51,809 nt of DNA from Nocardiopsis endophytica (GCF_027706725.1 NZ_JAQFWQ010000045.1:1-51809); one strand, 5' to 3'. Numbered from the stretch's first letter, positions 1-8,834 are shown. The notes: generated by a model from the sequence alone, not told the origin. Numbers and translations are program-made.

Positions 1-14
1 ACTTCCCCGAGATC
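1..14. repeat. Truncated copy of 56-bp palindromic element
   Basis: The sequence ACTTCCCCGAGATC is identical to the last 14 bases of the full element at 45168-45223 and is followed by the same AAC flank. The rest of this copy lies outside the window. Confidence 0.6.
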
Positions 15-50
15 AACACCAGCAGGAGCCTGCACCGTTACTCCCTTGTC

Positions 51-106
51 GATCTCGGGGATATGGACGCTAAAACCGGCCCGGTAGGGGCGTTTTCCCC
101 GAGATC
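51..106. repeat. 56-bp palindromic intergenic element, copy 1
   Basis: Inverted ends GATCTCGGGGA (51-61) and TCCCCGAGATC (96-106) enclose a variable centre that has its own small palindrome (ACCGG-C-CCGGT). The length from GATC to GATC is exactly 56 bp, the same as the copies at 8059-8114 and 45168-45223. It could act as a terminator or a REP-like element. Confidence 0.7.
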
Positions 107-130
107 ATCGCTGAGGAGGCGGACAGGGGG

Positions 131-446
131 TCCGGTTTCGCCGTCGCCGCCGCTCACGCCGACCATCCACACGCCGGACGGCCGACGGCGCTGCCGGATG
201 GGCCGCTGACCTTCGTCGTCGCCGCCATCTCGCTCACACTCAGGTGGCCTGCCGCCCGGCCGGGGCCCGGGAGCGGGGTACCTGCTCAGCCGCCTGCCCA
301 CCCAGGCCGTAAGCGACCGGACAGACGGCAAGCAGGGCCGGGGAACCGCCCCGCTCTTGCCGTCGCCGCCATTCACGGCGACCACCCACACGCCCGGTGG
401 CCGACGACGCTGCAGCAAGGGCCACCGACCTCCGTCGTCGCCGCCC
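131..446. repeat. Imperfect duplication, two blocks offset by 219 bp
   Basis: Block A (about 131-227) and block B (about 350-446) align without gaps at an offset of 219 bases. They share runs such as GCCGTCGCCGCC (140 and 359) and CGTCGTCGCCGCC (214 and 433), and CCACACGCC between them. The intervening sequence is not obviously repeated. No function is apparent. Confidence 0.5.
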
Positions 447-540
447 CGCCCTACACCCCGACGGCCCGCCGCCCGGCTGAGGGGCGAGTGGGCACCTGTG
501 CTGTGCTGTCGCCGCAGGCCGCGGACGCTCGACGCTTCCC

Positions 541-1635
541 TCAGTGGTCGTCGGGGTGGCCCAGGCGGTGCAGCCAGCTCGTGCCGCGGGCCGGCGGGGT
601 CACGCGGCGCCTGATCTGGTCCACGATCCTGCTCGCGGCCAGGTCCGCCGCCAGCATGCACGCCCGCTCGATGCCGCGGGCGCGGCTCGCCCCGTGGGCG
701 ATCACCACCGTCCCGTTCAACCCGAGCAGCACCGCCCCGCCGGTGCTCTCGCTGTCCAGGCTCTCCCGCAGCCCCCGGAGGGCCTTGCGCTGCAGCAGCG
801 CCCCCGCGCGGGCGCGGCGGGTGGAGGTCAGCGCGTCGTGCACGGCGTCGAAGGCGAAGCGCACCGTCCCCTCCACGGTCTTCAGCGCCACGTTCCCGGT
901 GAAGCCGTCGGTGACCACCACGTCCACCTCGCCGGCGAGCAGGTCGTGCCCCTCGATGTGCCCCCGGTAGTCCAGCCGCGGCGGCTCGGACGCCGTCGCC
1001 GCCAGCAGTTCGGAGCTCTTGCGCGCCAACCGGTTGCCCTTGCCCGGCTCGGCGCCGATGGTCAGCATGCCCACCCGCGGCTCGGCCACCCCGTGCGCCG
1101 TGTGCGCGTAGGCGGCGCCCAGGTGCGCGAACTGCACCAGCATCTCCGGCTTGGCGTCGGCGTTGGCCCCCGCGTCCAGCAGCACCGTGGGGCGCGGCCG
1201 CGTCGGCAGCACCACCGCCAGGGCCGCCCGCAGCACCCCCGGCTGGGTCCGCAGCCGCACCGTCGACGTGGCCACCACGCCCCCGGTCGACCCGGCCGAC
1301 ACCAGCGCCGACGCGTCCCCCTGCCGGATCAGCTTGCACGCCACCGCGACGCTGGAGCGCGGGCGCCGCCAGCTCGCCAGCGCGCCCTCGTTCATCGCCA
1401 GGGTGTCCTCCGCGTGCACCACCGGCACCTCCCCGGCCGCGCCGTGCTCGGCCAGCAGGCCGGTGAGCTCGGCGAGCCTGCCCACCAGCACCACCCGCAG
1501 CCCGTGCTCGCGCACCGCGGCCACCGCCCCGGCCACCGTCTCGGCGGGGCCGTGGTCGCCGCCCATGGCGTCCAGGGCGATGACCGGGCCGCCGCGCGGC
1601 GGCCCTGCGGTGCCCGCGGGTCCGGCTTGGTTCAC
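541..1635 (-). CDS. plsX: Phosphate acyltransferase PlsX
   Basis: Converts acyl-ACP to acyl-phosphate, the donor for the PlsY glycerol-3-phosphate acyltransferase in membrane phospholipid synthesis. The 364-residue protein has the family N-terminal motif IALDAMGGDHGP near residue 20 and the signature segment TDGFTGNVALKT, and the length is normal for PlsX. The GTG start at 1635 is chosen because GAGGA lies 7 bases upstream and it places the conserved core near the N-terminus; a longer frame to 1737 adds only Arg/Pro-rich residues. In many bacteria rpmF precedes plsX; no rpmF is seen here, and the upstream neighbour is a divergent radical SAM gene. Confidence 0.95.
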   Translation of the reverse strand: MNQAGPAGTAGPPRGGPVIALDAMGGDHGPAETVAGAVAAVREHGLRVVLVGRLAELTGLLAEHGAAGEVPVVHAEDTLAMNEGALASWRRPRSSVAVACKLIRQGDASALVSAGSTGGVVATSTVRLRTQPGVLRAALAVVLPTRPRPTVLLDAGANADAKPEMLVQFAHLGAAYAHTAHGVAEPRVGMLTIGAEPGKGNRLARKSSELLAATASEPPRLDYRGHIEGHDLLAGEVDVVVTDGFTGNVALKTVEGTVRFAFDAVHDALTSTRRARAGALLQRKALRGLRESLDSESTGGAVLLGLNGTVVIAHGASRARGIERACMLAADLAASRIVDQIRRRVTPPARGTSWLHRLGHPDDH

Positions 1636-1985
1636 GTGTGGATCCTCACTGCTCCACCGGGGTGCCGCGGTCGCCCGCCGTGCCCCGGTCCGACGTCTTC
1701 TCGCACGTGGCGGGGGGTGTGCCCGCCCCCGGGGCAAGCGTATGCCCGAACAGCGGGAGGCGCGCGGGGCGCCCCCTGTCGTTCGAGGTCAGGAGGGTAT
1801 TTAGGGAAAGTGGGTAAGAATCAGCGAAGATCGGGTATGTCGGACTGCTGGTCAGGAGGGTGACCACTCCGGGCCCGACAACCGACACGAGAGATCTCGC
1901 CGGGCGCCCCCGCTCTGCCGGGGGCGCCCGGATCAGGCCTGCCCTGCCGACCGTAGGGCGCCTGCCGCACCCTGAAGGGAGACGC
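1636..1985. other. Divergent intergenic region of plsX and kamA
   Basis: This 350-bp gap must carry promoters for both flanking genes. It contains an A/T-richer block (about 1798-1840), a 12-bp direct repeat GGTCAGGAGGGT at 1787-1798 and 1850-1861, and a strong hairpin at 1900-1931 in the expected kamA leader. No promoter hexamers are clear enough to call, and no small gene is supported. Confidence 0.5.
1900..1931 (+). promoter_or_regulatory. Leader hairpin upstream of kamA
   Basis: A 13-bp perfect stem, CCGGGCGCCCCCG (1900-1912) with CGGGGGCGCCCGG (1919-1931), encloses a 6-base loop. It ends 54 bases before the chosen kamA start. There is no T-run, so whether it terminates, attenuates or stabilises RNA is unknown. 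Confidence 0.5.
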
Positions 1986-3350
1986 GTGAGCTTGACGCAA
2001 GACGCGGCTATGTCCCCGTCCGCGGGACGTCGCTTCCGTGCCTACACCTCGAAGCACTTGGACGAGTTGACGGCGCGGGCCGGCCTCGGCGAGGACGAGC
2101 GGCTCGCCGTCCGCGCCGTCGCCACGGTGCTGCCGTTCCGGGTGAACAGCTACGTCATCGACGAGCTGATCGACTGGGACGCCGCCCCCGACGACCCGAT
2201 CTACCGGCTCGTCTTCCCGCAGGCGGACATGCTGCCCGCCGAGGACGTGGCCCGGATGGCCGATCTTCTGCGCCAGGACGCGCCGAGGAAGGAGATCAAC
2301 GCGGCCGCCAACGAGGTGCGGGCCAGGCTCAACCCGCACCCCGCCGGCCAGATGGATCTCAACGTGCCCAAGGTCGACGGGCAGGACCCGCTGGAGGGCA
2401 TGCAGCACAAGTACCGCGAGACGGTGCTGTTCTTCCCCAAGCAGGGGCAGACCTGCCACGCCTACTGCACCTACTGCTTCCGCTGGGCGCAGTTCGTGGG
2501 CGAGCCCGACCTGAAGTTCGCCTCCGGGGAGGTGGACCACCTGGTCCGCTACCTCAAGGAGAACCCGCAGGTCACCAGTGTGCTGTTCACCGGCGGCGAC
2601 CCGATGATCATGGGCGAGGGGGTGATCTCCAAGTACATCGAGCCGCTGCTGGAGGTCGACACCCTGGAGTCCATCCGCATCGGGACCAAGGCGCTGGCCT
2701 ACTGGCCGCAGCGGTTCGTGACCGACCCGGACGCCGACGACACCCTGCGGCTGTTCGAGAAGGTCGAGGCCTCCGGCAAGAACCTGGCCTTCATGGCCCA
2801 CTTCAGCCACCCCAACGAGCTGGAGCCCGAGCTGGTCCAGGAGGCCGTCAAGCGGATCCGGTCGACCGGCGCGGTCATCCGCACCCAGGCGCCGCTGATC
2901 CGCACGATCAACGACGACCCGAAGGTCTGGGAGCGCATGTGGCGCACCCAGCTCCGGATGGGCATGGTGCCCTACTACATGTTCGTCGAGCGCGACACCG
3001 GCCCGCAGGACTACTTCGCGGTGCCGCTGGCCCGTGCCTACGAGATCTTCCGGGACGCCTACAAGAACGTCTCGGGGCTGGCCCGCACCGTGCGCGGCCC
3101 GTCGATGTCGGCCACACCGGGCAAGGTGTGCGTGGACGGCGTCACCGAGATCGCCGGCGAGAAGGTGTTCATGCTCCACTTCATCCAGGCGCGCGACCCG
3201 GAGCTGGTGGGCAAGCCGTTCTTCGCCAAGTACGACGAGAAGGCGGCCTGGCTCTTCGACCTGGAGCCCGCCCTCGGCGCGACCCACTTCCCCTACGAGG
3301 AGGCCCCGCCCGCGGACGTCTCCGCGCTCGTGGACCCCGCCCGCGCCTGA
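1986..3350 (+). CDS. KamA-family radical SAM protein (aminomutase-like)
   Basis: A 454-residue member of the lysine 2,3-aminomutase (KamA) family. It carries the radical SAM cluster motif CHAYCTYCF (Cys157, 161, 164) and a C-terminal region ending in a shortened PLP-lysine motif, SATPGK, where true lysine aminomutases have PGGGGK. The aspartates that bind the substrate side-chain amine in clostridial KamA appear replaced (by Arg and Ser in a by-eye alignment), so the substrate is probably not lysine. The GTG start at 1986 has AGGGAG just upstream; an in-frame ATG at 2010 is possible. It is transcribed alone and diverges from plsX. The exact reaction is unknown. Confidence 0.8.
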   Translation: MSLTQDAAMSPSAGRRFRAYTSKHLDELTARAGLGEDERLAVRAVATVLPFRVNSYVIDELIDWDAAPDDPIYRLVFPQADMLPAEDVARMADLLRQDAPRKEINAAANEVRARLNPHPAGQMDLNVPKVDGQDPLEGMQHKYRETVLFFPKQGQTCHAYCTYCFRWAQFVGEPDLKFASGEVDHLVRYLKENPQVTSVLFTGGDPMIMGEGVISKYIEPLLEVDTLESIRIGTKALAYWPQRFVTDPDADDTLRLFEKVEASGKNLAFMAHFSHPNELEPELVQEAVKRIRSTGAVIRTQAPLIRTINDDPKVWERMWRTQLRMGMVPYYMFVERDTGPQDYFAVPLARAYEIFRDAYKNVSGLARTVRGPSMSATPGKVCVDGVTEIAGEKVFMLHFIQARDPELVGKPFFAKYDEKAAWLFDLEPALGATHFPYEEAPPADVSALVDPARA

Positions 3351-3400
3351 CGGCCCGGCCCGCGGGCCCGGCGGCGGCACCGTCGGACCTTCCCCACCCG

Positions 3401-3435
3401 GGGCGCCCCGCCCGTTCCGTGCGGACGGGGCGCCC
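3401..3435. terminator. Bidirectional terminator between kamA and the exporter gene
   Basis: A perfect 10-bp inverted repeat, GGGCGCCCCG (3401-3410) and CGGGGCGCCC (3426-3435), with a 15-base loop lies between two convergent genes. It has no T-tract, which is common for actinomycete terminators. Confidence 0.55.
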
Positions 3436-3484
3436 TCCCGGGGCCGCCCGACCCAGGCCCCCGGCCCCGGCCGCCGACCGGACC

Positions 3485-5110
3485 TCACTCCTGCGACGGC
3501 CGCCGTGCCCGGTCCGGGGACGGGCGCCTCTGCGGCCCGCGCATGTTGCGGGAGAAGGCGGTGGCCGCCAGTCCGGCCGCCATCGCCCCCACCGCCACCC
3601 AGCCGACCTCGCGGAAGGTGTCGGTGAAGGCGTGCGAGAAGACCTGCCCGGCCAGTTCGGCCAGGCGTTCGGCCGCCGCCCCGGACATGCCCTCGGGCGG
3701 TGTCGGCGGGGCCGGCCCGCCCAGCTCCACCCCGGCGCCGTGCTCGGGCCGGACCGCCGTGATGAACGCTTCGCGGTCCTGAGGCGGCAGCGCGTCGGCG
3801 GCCGTGCGCGCCTCGCGCACCGTGTTCGCCGCCAGCGACGCCTGCATCAGCGCCCCCACCACGGCACCGCCCAGCACCGACCCGAGCTGCCGCAGGGTGT
3901 TGAGCACCCCCGAGGCGGCGCCCGCCATGCGCGGGTCGACCCGGTACATGGCCAGCGAGTTCATCGGCCCGAACACCGAGGCCACCGCCAGCCCCATCAG
4001 CGCCAGCGGCAGGGCGAACTCCCACCAGCGCGAGTCCGGCCGGGCGGCCAGGAGCAGCCACCCCAGGCCGAGGCAGAACAGCGCGAACCCGCCCATCAGC
4101 AGGTACTTGCCGCCCAGGCGGTCGACCCAGCGGCCCACCACCGGCGCGGCCACCATGGACAGCACCGACATGGGCGCCATCGTCAGCCCCGCCGCCAGCG
4201 CGGTCATGCCCAGGGCCGACTGCAGGTAGATGGTGAACAGCAGGGAGTGCCCGATCATCGCCACCGACACCAGGGCGGCGTTGAGGCTCATCAGGCTGAA
4301 GTTGCGGTCGCCGAACAGCCCGAACGGCACCAGCGGGTCGCGGCCCTGCCGCGCGCGCTGCTGCACGATCAGCGCGGCGAACAGCACGGCGCTCAGGGCG
4401 AACAGCAGCGGGATGCTGATCGGCCCGTAGACCGTTCCCCAGCCGAAGCGCTCCCCCTCGACCAGGGCGAAGGCGAGCAGCCCCAGGGAGCCGGTGGCCA
4501 GCGCGACCCCGGCGGGGTCGAAGCGGGGGCGGTGCTCGGGCTTCGGGTCGGGCGGGATGAGGACCACCCCCAGCACCAGGGCGATGGCGCCGAAGGGGAT
4601 GTTGACGAAGAAGATGAACCGCCAGTCGAAGGCGGTCACCAGCAGCCCGCCCAGCGTCGGCCCGGCGACCGTGGCCAGGCCCGCCACCGCGCCCCACACG
4701 CCCATGGCGGTGCCGCGCCGCTCCGGCGGGAAGACGCGCACCAGCAGCGCCATGGTCTGCGGCATCATCACCGCGGCGCCGACCCCCTGCACCGCGCGGG
4801 CGGCGATCAGCCACCCGGCGCCCGGGGCCAGCCCGCACAGCACCGAGGCGGCGGTGAACGAGGCGACCCCGACGATGAAGAGGCGGCGCTGGCCGTAGAG
4901 GTCGCCCAGCCGCCCGGAGGTGATGATCAGGACCGCCAGGGCGAGGGTGTAGACGTTGACCACCCACAGCACCTCGTCGGCGGCCGCGCCCAGGCGCCGG
5001 ATCATGTCCGGGATCGCGATGTTGACGATCGTCAGGTCCAGCAGGGTCATGAAGAACCCCAGGCACAGGGCCGCGAGCACGGCCCACGGATTGCCCCGGA
5101 TCGAACGCAT
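3485..5110 (-). CDS. DHA2-family MFS transporter (EmrB/QacA type)
   Basis: A 541-residue inner-membrane protein with about 14 predicted hydrophobic helices. It shows the drug:H+ antiporter-2 signatures LDLTIVNIAIP in helix 1 and GRLGDLYGQRR in the helix 2-3 loop. It probably exports drugs or a lipophilic metabolite using the proton gradient. A hydrophilic insert of about 60 residues precedes the last helix (around residues 445-505). The start at 5110 is preceded by a strong GGGAGGGGG ribosome binding site. The gene ends opposite kamA and is followed upstream by another MFS gene on the same strand, but the sugar-type transporter there has a separate role. The substrate cannot be read from sequence. 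Confidence 0.88.
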   Translation of the reverse strand: MRSIRGNPWAVLAALCLGFFMTLLDLTIVNIAIPDMIRRLGAAADEVLWVVNVYTLALAVLIITSGRLGDLYGQRRLFIVGVASFTAASVLCGLAPGAGWLIAARAVQGVGAAVMMPQTMALLVRVFPPERRGTAMGVWGAVAGLATVAGPTLGGLLVTAFDWRFIFFVNIPFGAIALVLGVVLIPPDPKPEHRPRFDPAGVALATGSLGLLAFALVEGERFGWGTVYGPISIPLLFALSAVLFAALIVQQRARQGRDPLVPFGLFGDRNFSLMSLNAALVSVAMIGHSLLFTIYLQSALGMTALAAGLTMAPMSVLSMVAAPVVGRWVDRLGGKYLLMGGFALFCLGLGWLLLAARPDSRWWEFALPLALMGLAVASVFGPMNSLAMYRVDPRMAGAASGVLNTLRQLGSVLGGAVVGALMQASLAANTVREARTAADALPPQDREAFITAVRPEHGAGVELGGPAPPTPPEGMSGAAAERLAELAGQVFSHAFTDTFREVGWVAVGAMAAGLAATAFSRNMRGPQRRPSPDRARRPSQE

Positions 5111-5200
5111 TCGGCCCCCTCCCGCGCGGACCCGGTCATCCTATGTGCGCAGGCAGGGGCAGCTGGGGCGAATTCGGCGGAATCCGGCGCGCCGTCCGCG

Positions 5201-6736
5201 TCAGTCCGCGCGTGCGGACGGCTCCTCGCGCTCCGGGGCGCCGCCGGCGCGACCGGCACCGCCCGCGGCGCGCAGGTCGTCCTCGATCCCCTCCAGGGTG
5301 CGGCCCTTGGTCTCGGGGACGCCGAACCGCGCGAAGGCGATGGCCCCCAGCCCCGCCGCCGCGAACAGGAAGAACGTGGTGGTGATGCCGACCCCCGCCA
5401 CCAGCGACGGGAAGGTCAGCCCCACCGCGAAGTTGGCCGTCCACAGCACCGCCCCGGCCAGCCCGAAGGCGAAGCCGCGGATGCGCATCGGGAAGATCTC
5501 CGCCAGCAGCACCCAGGTGACCGGGGAGACGAACCCCTGCTGGAAGACCAGGAACAGCCCCATGCAGGCGAGGATCGCCTCCGCCCGGCCGGTCCCGGCC
5601 GGGAGCAGCGAGGAGAACGCGCCCACCAGCAGCAGCGCGCTGGTGGTGCCGCACAGCCCGGCGACGAGCATCGGCCGCCGCCCGATACGCCCCAGCAGCC
5701 AGATGCCCAGGAACGTCGCCAGCACCGAGATGACGCCGTTGGAGATGTTGGCGACCAGCGCCGTCTCCCGGGCGAACCCGGACTCGGTGAGGATCTGGGT
5801 GCCGTAGTACATGATCGAGTTCACGCCGGTGATCTGCTGCACGACGGCGATGCCGACGCCGGTCAGGACCACGCGGCGGATCCACGGCTCGGACAGGTCG
5901 CGCCAGCCGCCCCGGGCGCTGCGGGCGTCCTCCTCGGCCGCGCGCCGGACCTCGTCGAGCTCCTGCTCGGCGGCCCGCTCCTCGCGCACCCGCCGCAGCA
6001 CCGCGAGGGCGTCGCCGAACCGGCCCTGGGCGGCCAGCCAGCGCGGGCTCTCCGGCATGGCCTGCATGCCCAGCCACAGCACGACGGCGGGCACGGTCGC
6101 CAGCACGAGCATCCAGCGCCACACGCCGTCGGCCTCGCCCCACACGTTGCCGATCACGGCGTTGTTGACGTAGGCGAGGAGCTGGCCGGTGACGATCATC
6201 AGCTCGTTCTGGGTGACCAGGCGTCCGCGCCTGGAGGCGGGCGACATCTCCGCCAGGTAGCTGGGCACGGTCACCGAGGCGCCGCCGACCGCCAGCCCGA
6301 GGGCGAAGCGGGCCAGGACCATCACCCCGGTGCTCGGGGCGAACGAGGCGGCGAGGGTGCCGACGAGGAACAGCACCGCCAGGCCGATGATCGCGGTGCG
6401 CCGGCCGCGCCGGTCGGCCAGCCGCCCGGACAGCACCGACCCGAAGGCCGCGCCGAGCAGCAGTGAGCTGGTGACCAGCCCCTCGGTGAAGGGGGTCAGG
6501 CCCAGGTCCTCCTGCATGTACGGCAGGGCGCCGTTGATGACGGCGGTGTCGTAGCCGAAGAGCAGGCCGCCGAAGGTGGACAGCACCATCACCAGGCGCA
6601 GGTACCTGCGGGGGCGGCGGCTGCCGGGAGAGGTGCCCGCGCCCTCGGGCGCGGACACCGCCCCCGACAGTCGTCCGTCCGCGGTGCCGCGCGGCGCGCC
6701 GTCGGGTCCTTCGATGCCGTCGGTGGAGGGGTTCAT
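5201..6736 (-). CDS. iolT: IolT-like sugar-porter MFS symporter (probable myo-inositol uptake)
   Basis: A 511-residue sugar porter with 12 predicted helices. Motifs include [19 protein letters not shown] in helix 1, [10 protein letters not shown] after helix 2, PESPRWL before the central loop, [13 protein letters not shown] in helix 7 and [14 protein letters not shown] at the C-terminus. The first two and the [15 protein letters not shown] segment resemble, as recalled, B. subtilis IolT. The N-terminal 40 residues are a disordered extension. It lies 11 kb from the iol cluster, but its promoter carries the same TGTCNAGACA palindrome as the gntR/iolG1 promoter, which supports inositol as substrate. 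Glucose or another sugar is the alternative, given the divergent glucokinase gene. Confidence 0.8.
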   Translation of the reverse strand: MNPSTDGIEGPDGAPRGTADGRLSGAVSAPEGAGTSPGSRRPRRYLRLVMVLSTFGGLLFGYDTAVINGALPYMQEDLGLTPFTEGLVTSSLLLGAAFGSVLSGRLADRRGRRTAIIGLAVLFLVGTLAASFAPSTGVMVLARFALGLAVGGASVTVPSYLAEMSPASRRGRLVTQNELMIVTGQLLAYVNNAVIGNVWGEADGVWRWMLVLATVPAVVLWLGMQAMPESPRWLAAQGRFGDALAVLRRVREERAAEQELDEVRRAAEEDARSARGGWRDLSEPWIRRVVLTGVGIAVVQQITGVNSIMYYGTQILTESGFARETALVANISNGVISVLATFLGIWLLGRIGRRPMLVAGLCGTTSALLLVGAFSSLLPAGTGRAEAILACMGLFLVFQQGFVSPVTWVLLAEIFPMRIRGFAFGLAGAVLWTANFAVGLTFPSLVAGVGITTTFFLFAAAGLGAIAFARFGVPETKGRTLEGIEDDLRAAGGAGRAGGAPEREEPSARAD

Positions 6737-6832
6737 GGGGACAGGGCTCCGGTCGGGTCGGATTCAGGGTAGGCGGCGGGGCGGTGTCGGGCGCCCCACA
6801 GGGGGGTGTGACGAGCGCCCCACCGCCAACGG

Positions 6833-6861
6833 AAGGTAAACAGCGCACCGGACTTTGTCAA
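6833..6861 (-). promoter_or_regulatory. Predicted promoter of iolT-like gene
   Basis: Reading the minus strand, TTGACA (6861-6856) is followed after 17 bases by TACCTT (6838-6833). This is a near-consensus housekeeping promoter pointing at the symporter start at 6736. Confidence 0.6.
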
Positions 6862-6867
6862 GACAAA
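6854..6867. promoter_or_regulatory. Operator-like palindrome overlapping the iolT -35 box
   Basis: The inverted repeat TTTGTC-AA-GACAAA overlaps the -35 element. Its core TGTCAAGACA differs at one position from the TGTCTAGACA palindrome at 18495-18504 between gntR and iolG1, so both may bind the same GntR repressor. This is an inference from sequence. Confidence 0.55.
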
Positions 6868-6924
6868 CGAACATCAGGACCAATGACCGGAGCAGGGGTG
6901 CGGCGGCGGTAAAGTGGGCAGGCC

Positions 6925-7965
6925 ATGGCACTGAGAAGCAGGGGGCGTCGGCGCGGGCTCGTCATCGGCGTCGACATCGGGGGCACCAAGGTCGCCGCGG
7001 GGGTGGTCAACCCGGCGGGCCGGGTGCTGGCCCGCGGACGCGCGCAGACCCCCAACCGCAGCAAGAGCCCCAAGGTCGTCGAGGACACCATCGCCGACGT
7101 GGTCGAAGGGCTGCGCCGGGAGTACCCGGTGACCGCGGTCGGCGTGGGCGCGGCCGGGTTCGTCGACCGGGGCCGCTCCTCGGTGCTGTTCGCCCCGCAC
7201 CTGTCGTGGCGCGGTGAGCCGCTGCGCACCGCGCTGAGCGCCCGCCTGGGGCTGCCCGTGGCGGTGGAGAACGACGCCAACGCCTCGGCATGGGCGGAGA
7301 TGCGGCTGGGTGCCGGGCGCGGGTCCTCCGACGCGGTGGTGGTGAACCTGGGCACCGGCATCGGCGGCGCCGTCGTGCTGGACGGGGCGCTGTACCGGGG
7401 ACGGCACGGCATCGCCGGGGAGTTCGGGCACATGGTGGTCGTTCCGGACGGCCACCGCTGCGAGTGCGGCAACCGGGGGTGCTGGGAGCAGTACGCCAGC
7501 GGCAACGCGGTCACCCGCGAGGCGCGCGAGCTGGCGGCGGCCGACTCGCCGGTGGCCCGCGGGCTGCTGCAGGCGGTCGGCGGCGACCCGTCGCGCATCA
7601 CCGGCCCACTGGTCGCCGAGCTGGCGGCGGAGGGCGACCGCGCGTGCGTGGAGGTGCTGGAGGACGTCGGCCGGTGGCTGGGCAAGGGCCTGGCGGACCT
7701 GGCGGCGGCCTTCGACCCGGAGGTGTTCGTGATCGGCGGCGGGGTGTCGGAGTGCGGCGACCTGCTGCTGGGGCCGGCGCGCGCGGCCTACCGCAGGAAC
7801 CTGACGGGGCGGGGGTACCGCCCGGAGGCGAGGATCGTCCGGGCCGAGCTGGGCAACGAGGCGGGCCTGGTGGGCGCCGCCCTGCTGGCGCGGGAGGAGC
7901 CGCCCCAGAGGTTCCGGAGCGTGGGACGCGGATCCCGCCGCATCACCCGCCGGAGGGTCCACTAG
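6925..7965 (+). CDS. glk: ROK-family glucokinase
   Basis: Phosphorylates a hexose, most likely glucose, with ATP. The 346-residue protein opens with the phosphate-binding motif IGVDIGGTK. It has END (catalytic Asp about 114) within VENDANASAWAE, LGTGIGG near residue 142, and the ROK zinc motif GHMVVV followed by CECGNRGCWEQ at about 179-189. There is no N-terminal helix-turn-helix, so it is a kinase rather than a ROK repressor. The start ATG at 6925 is 10-12 residues before the first strand; its ribosome binding site is weak. The gene diverges from the IolT-like transporter. Another sugar such as N-acetylhexosamine is possible. Confidence 0.88.
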   Translation: MALRSRGRRRGLVIGVDIGGTKVAAGVVNPAGRVLARGRAQTPNRSKSPKVVEDTIADVVEGLRREYPVTAVGVGAAGFVDRGRSSVLFAPHLSWRGEPLRTALSARLGLPVAVENDANASAWAEMRLGAGRGSSDAVVVNLGTGIGGAVVLDGALYRGRHGIAGEFGHMVVVPDGHRCECGNRGCWEQYASGNAVTREARELAAADSPVARGLLQAVGGDPSRITGPLVAELAAEGDRACVEVLEDVGRWLGKGLADLAAAFDPEVFVIGGGVSECGDLLLGPARAAYRRNLTGRGYRPEARIVRAELGNEAGLVGAALLAREEPPQRFRSVGRGSRRITRRRVH

Positions 7966-7987
7966 ACGCCGGCCCTTGCCGGGCGTC
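7965..7987 (+). terminator. Hairpin at the stop codon of glk
   Basis: GACGCC-GGC and GCC-GGGCGTC pair with one bulge around a CCTT loop, starting at the last base of the glk stop codon. It is likely a terminator, with the palindromic element 70 bases further on. Confidence 0.45.
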
Positions 7988-8058
7988 TCCACGGACACGG
8001 GCGATCGGCAGGAGCCCGGCCCTGCCGACTCCGTTGCCGAACTCCGCCCTGCGCCGTT

Positions 8059-8114
8059 GATCTCGGGAAATGCGCCCCAAAAAGCGGCCCGGAAGCGTCG
8101 TTTCTCCCGAGATC
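8059..8114. repeat. 56-bp palindromic intergenic element, copy 2
   Basis: The ends GATCTCGGGAAA and TTTCTCCCGAGATC are inverted with small mismatches, and the outer flanks GTT and AAC extend the symmetry. The total is 56 bp from GATC to GATC. It lies between the convergent glk and lipoprotein genes, where a bidirectional terminator would be expected. Confidence 0.65.
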
Positions 8115-8167
8115 AACGCTGGGCACACCCGCCTACGGTCAGGGGGCGGTGTCGGTGGGAGCGGTCC

Positions 8168-8641
8168 TCAGGGCAACGGGACCGTCATCGTCTCGCCGCC
8201 GTAGCCGTTGGTGCTGTCCCTGGCCTCGACGGTCACCTCTTCGGTCTCGTCCGGGATGTCGACGCCGCGCTGGGTCCGGGTGAATGGCTGTTCGTCCGCG
8301 TGGTCATGGGCCAGCACGTGCTCGCCGAAGACGGTGCCGTCCGGCCCCACCACCCGCCAGCCGTCGGCGTACCGCTCGGGCGTGTCGTACGGGGAGCTGA
8401 TGGTGACGGCGAAGTCGTAGCCCGCGTCCCCCTGGGTGACGACCACGTCGACGACGTCGGGGAACTCCTGGTCCTGTGCCGCGCCCTCCTCCGTGTCCGC
8501 CGTGCCCGCGGTGTCGGACGCCTCGGCCGAAGGCGCCGCGCCGTCCTCGTCGTCCGTGGGCGGCGAGGGCTCCGCTCCCGTGCACGCGGCGGCCGTGAGG
8601 AGGGCTCCGGCGAGGAGGGCGGTCGTCGGAAAGCGTCCCAT
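8168..8641 (-). CDS. Small secreted lipoprotein, unknown function
   Basis: A 157-residue protein with a lipoprotein signal peptide: a short positive start, a hydrophobic stretch and a lipobox-like TAAAC with Cys20. An acidic, Ala/Thr/Glu-rich linker (about 21-60) follows, then a compact domain of about 95 residues rich in beta-branched residues, with RYADGWRVVGPDGTVFG and HDHADEQPFTRTQRGV. It is expected to be anchored outside the membrane. The ATG at 8641 is preceded by AGGGA at 7 bases; longer upstream frames lack this. I do not recognise a named family. It is transcribed alone, convergent with glk. Confidence 0.75.
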   Translation of the reverse strand: MGRFPTTALLAGALLTAAACTGAEPSPPTDDEDGAAPSAEASDTAGTADTEEGAAQDQEFPDVVDVVVTQGDAGYDFAVTISSPYDTPERYADGWRVVGPDGTVFGEHVLAHDHADEQPFTRTQRGVDIPDETEEVTVEARDSTNGYGGETMTVPLP

Positions 8642-8834
8642 GCGGCCGTCCCTACCCCCGGCGCCCCTGCCGCACACCGGGCGGGGTGCGGGTCGTCCCC
8701 ACGGCGTCCGTTGTGCACCACGGACATACGTTCGTGCGGATTGCGCCGTTTCGGGACCTTGATCATCGCCCGGCGGCGGTGGTTTAAAGGTCCCCTGATC
8801 AGCGTCCCTACTCCCGAGACGGAGGGGATCCCCC

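Larger units (their letters stand above)
1..540. other. Non-coding stretch with palindromes and an imperfect duplication
   Basis: No convincing gene. Bases 1-14 are the right end of a palindromic element cut by the window edge, and 51-106 is a complete copy. Two blocks 219 bp apart (about 131-227 and 350-446) align by eye without gaps and with most bases identical. The open frames here lack a ribosome binding site and recognisable protein motifs. The region lies beyond the 3' end of plsX. Confidence 0.6.

Noticed and set aside
1646-1888. Possible rpmF or other small gene upstream of plsX
   Set aside because: The translation has none of the ribosomal protein L32 zinc-finger features and no ribosome binding site.
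3870-5087. Very long open frame antisense and out of phase with the exporter gene
   Set aside because: High GC removes stops in alternative frames; translations are Arg/Gly/Pro-rich with no domain. The same applies to many long frames across the window, for example opposite iolD (23870-25582) and opposite the SARP gene (48397-51615).
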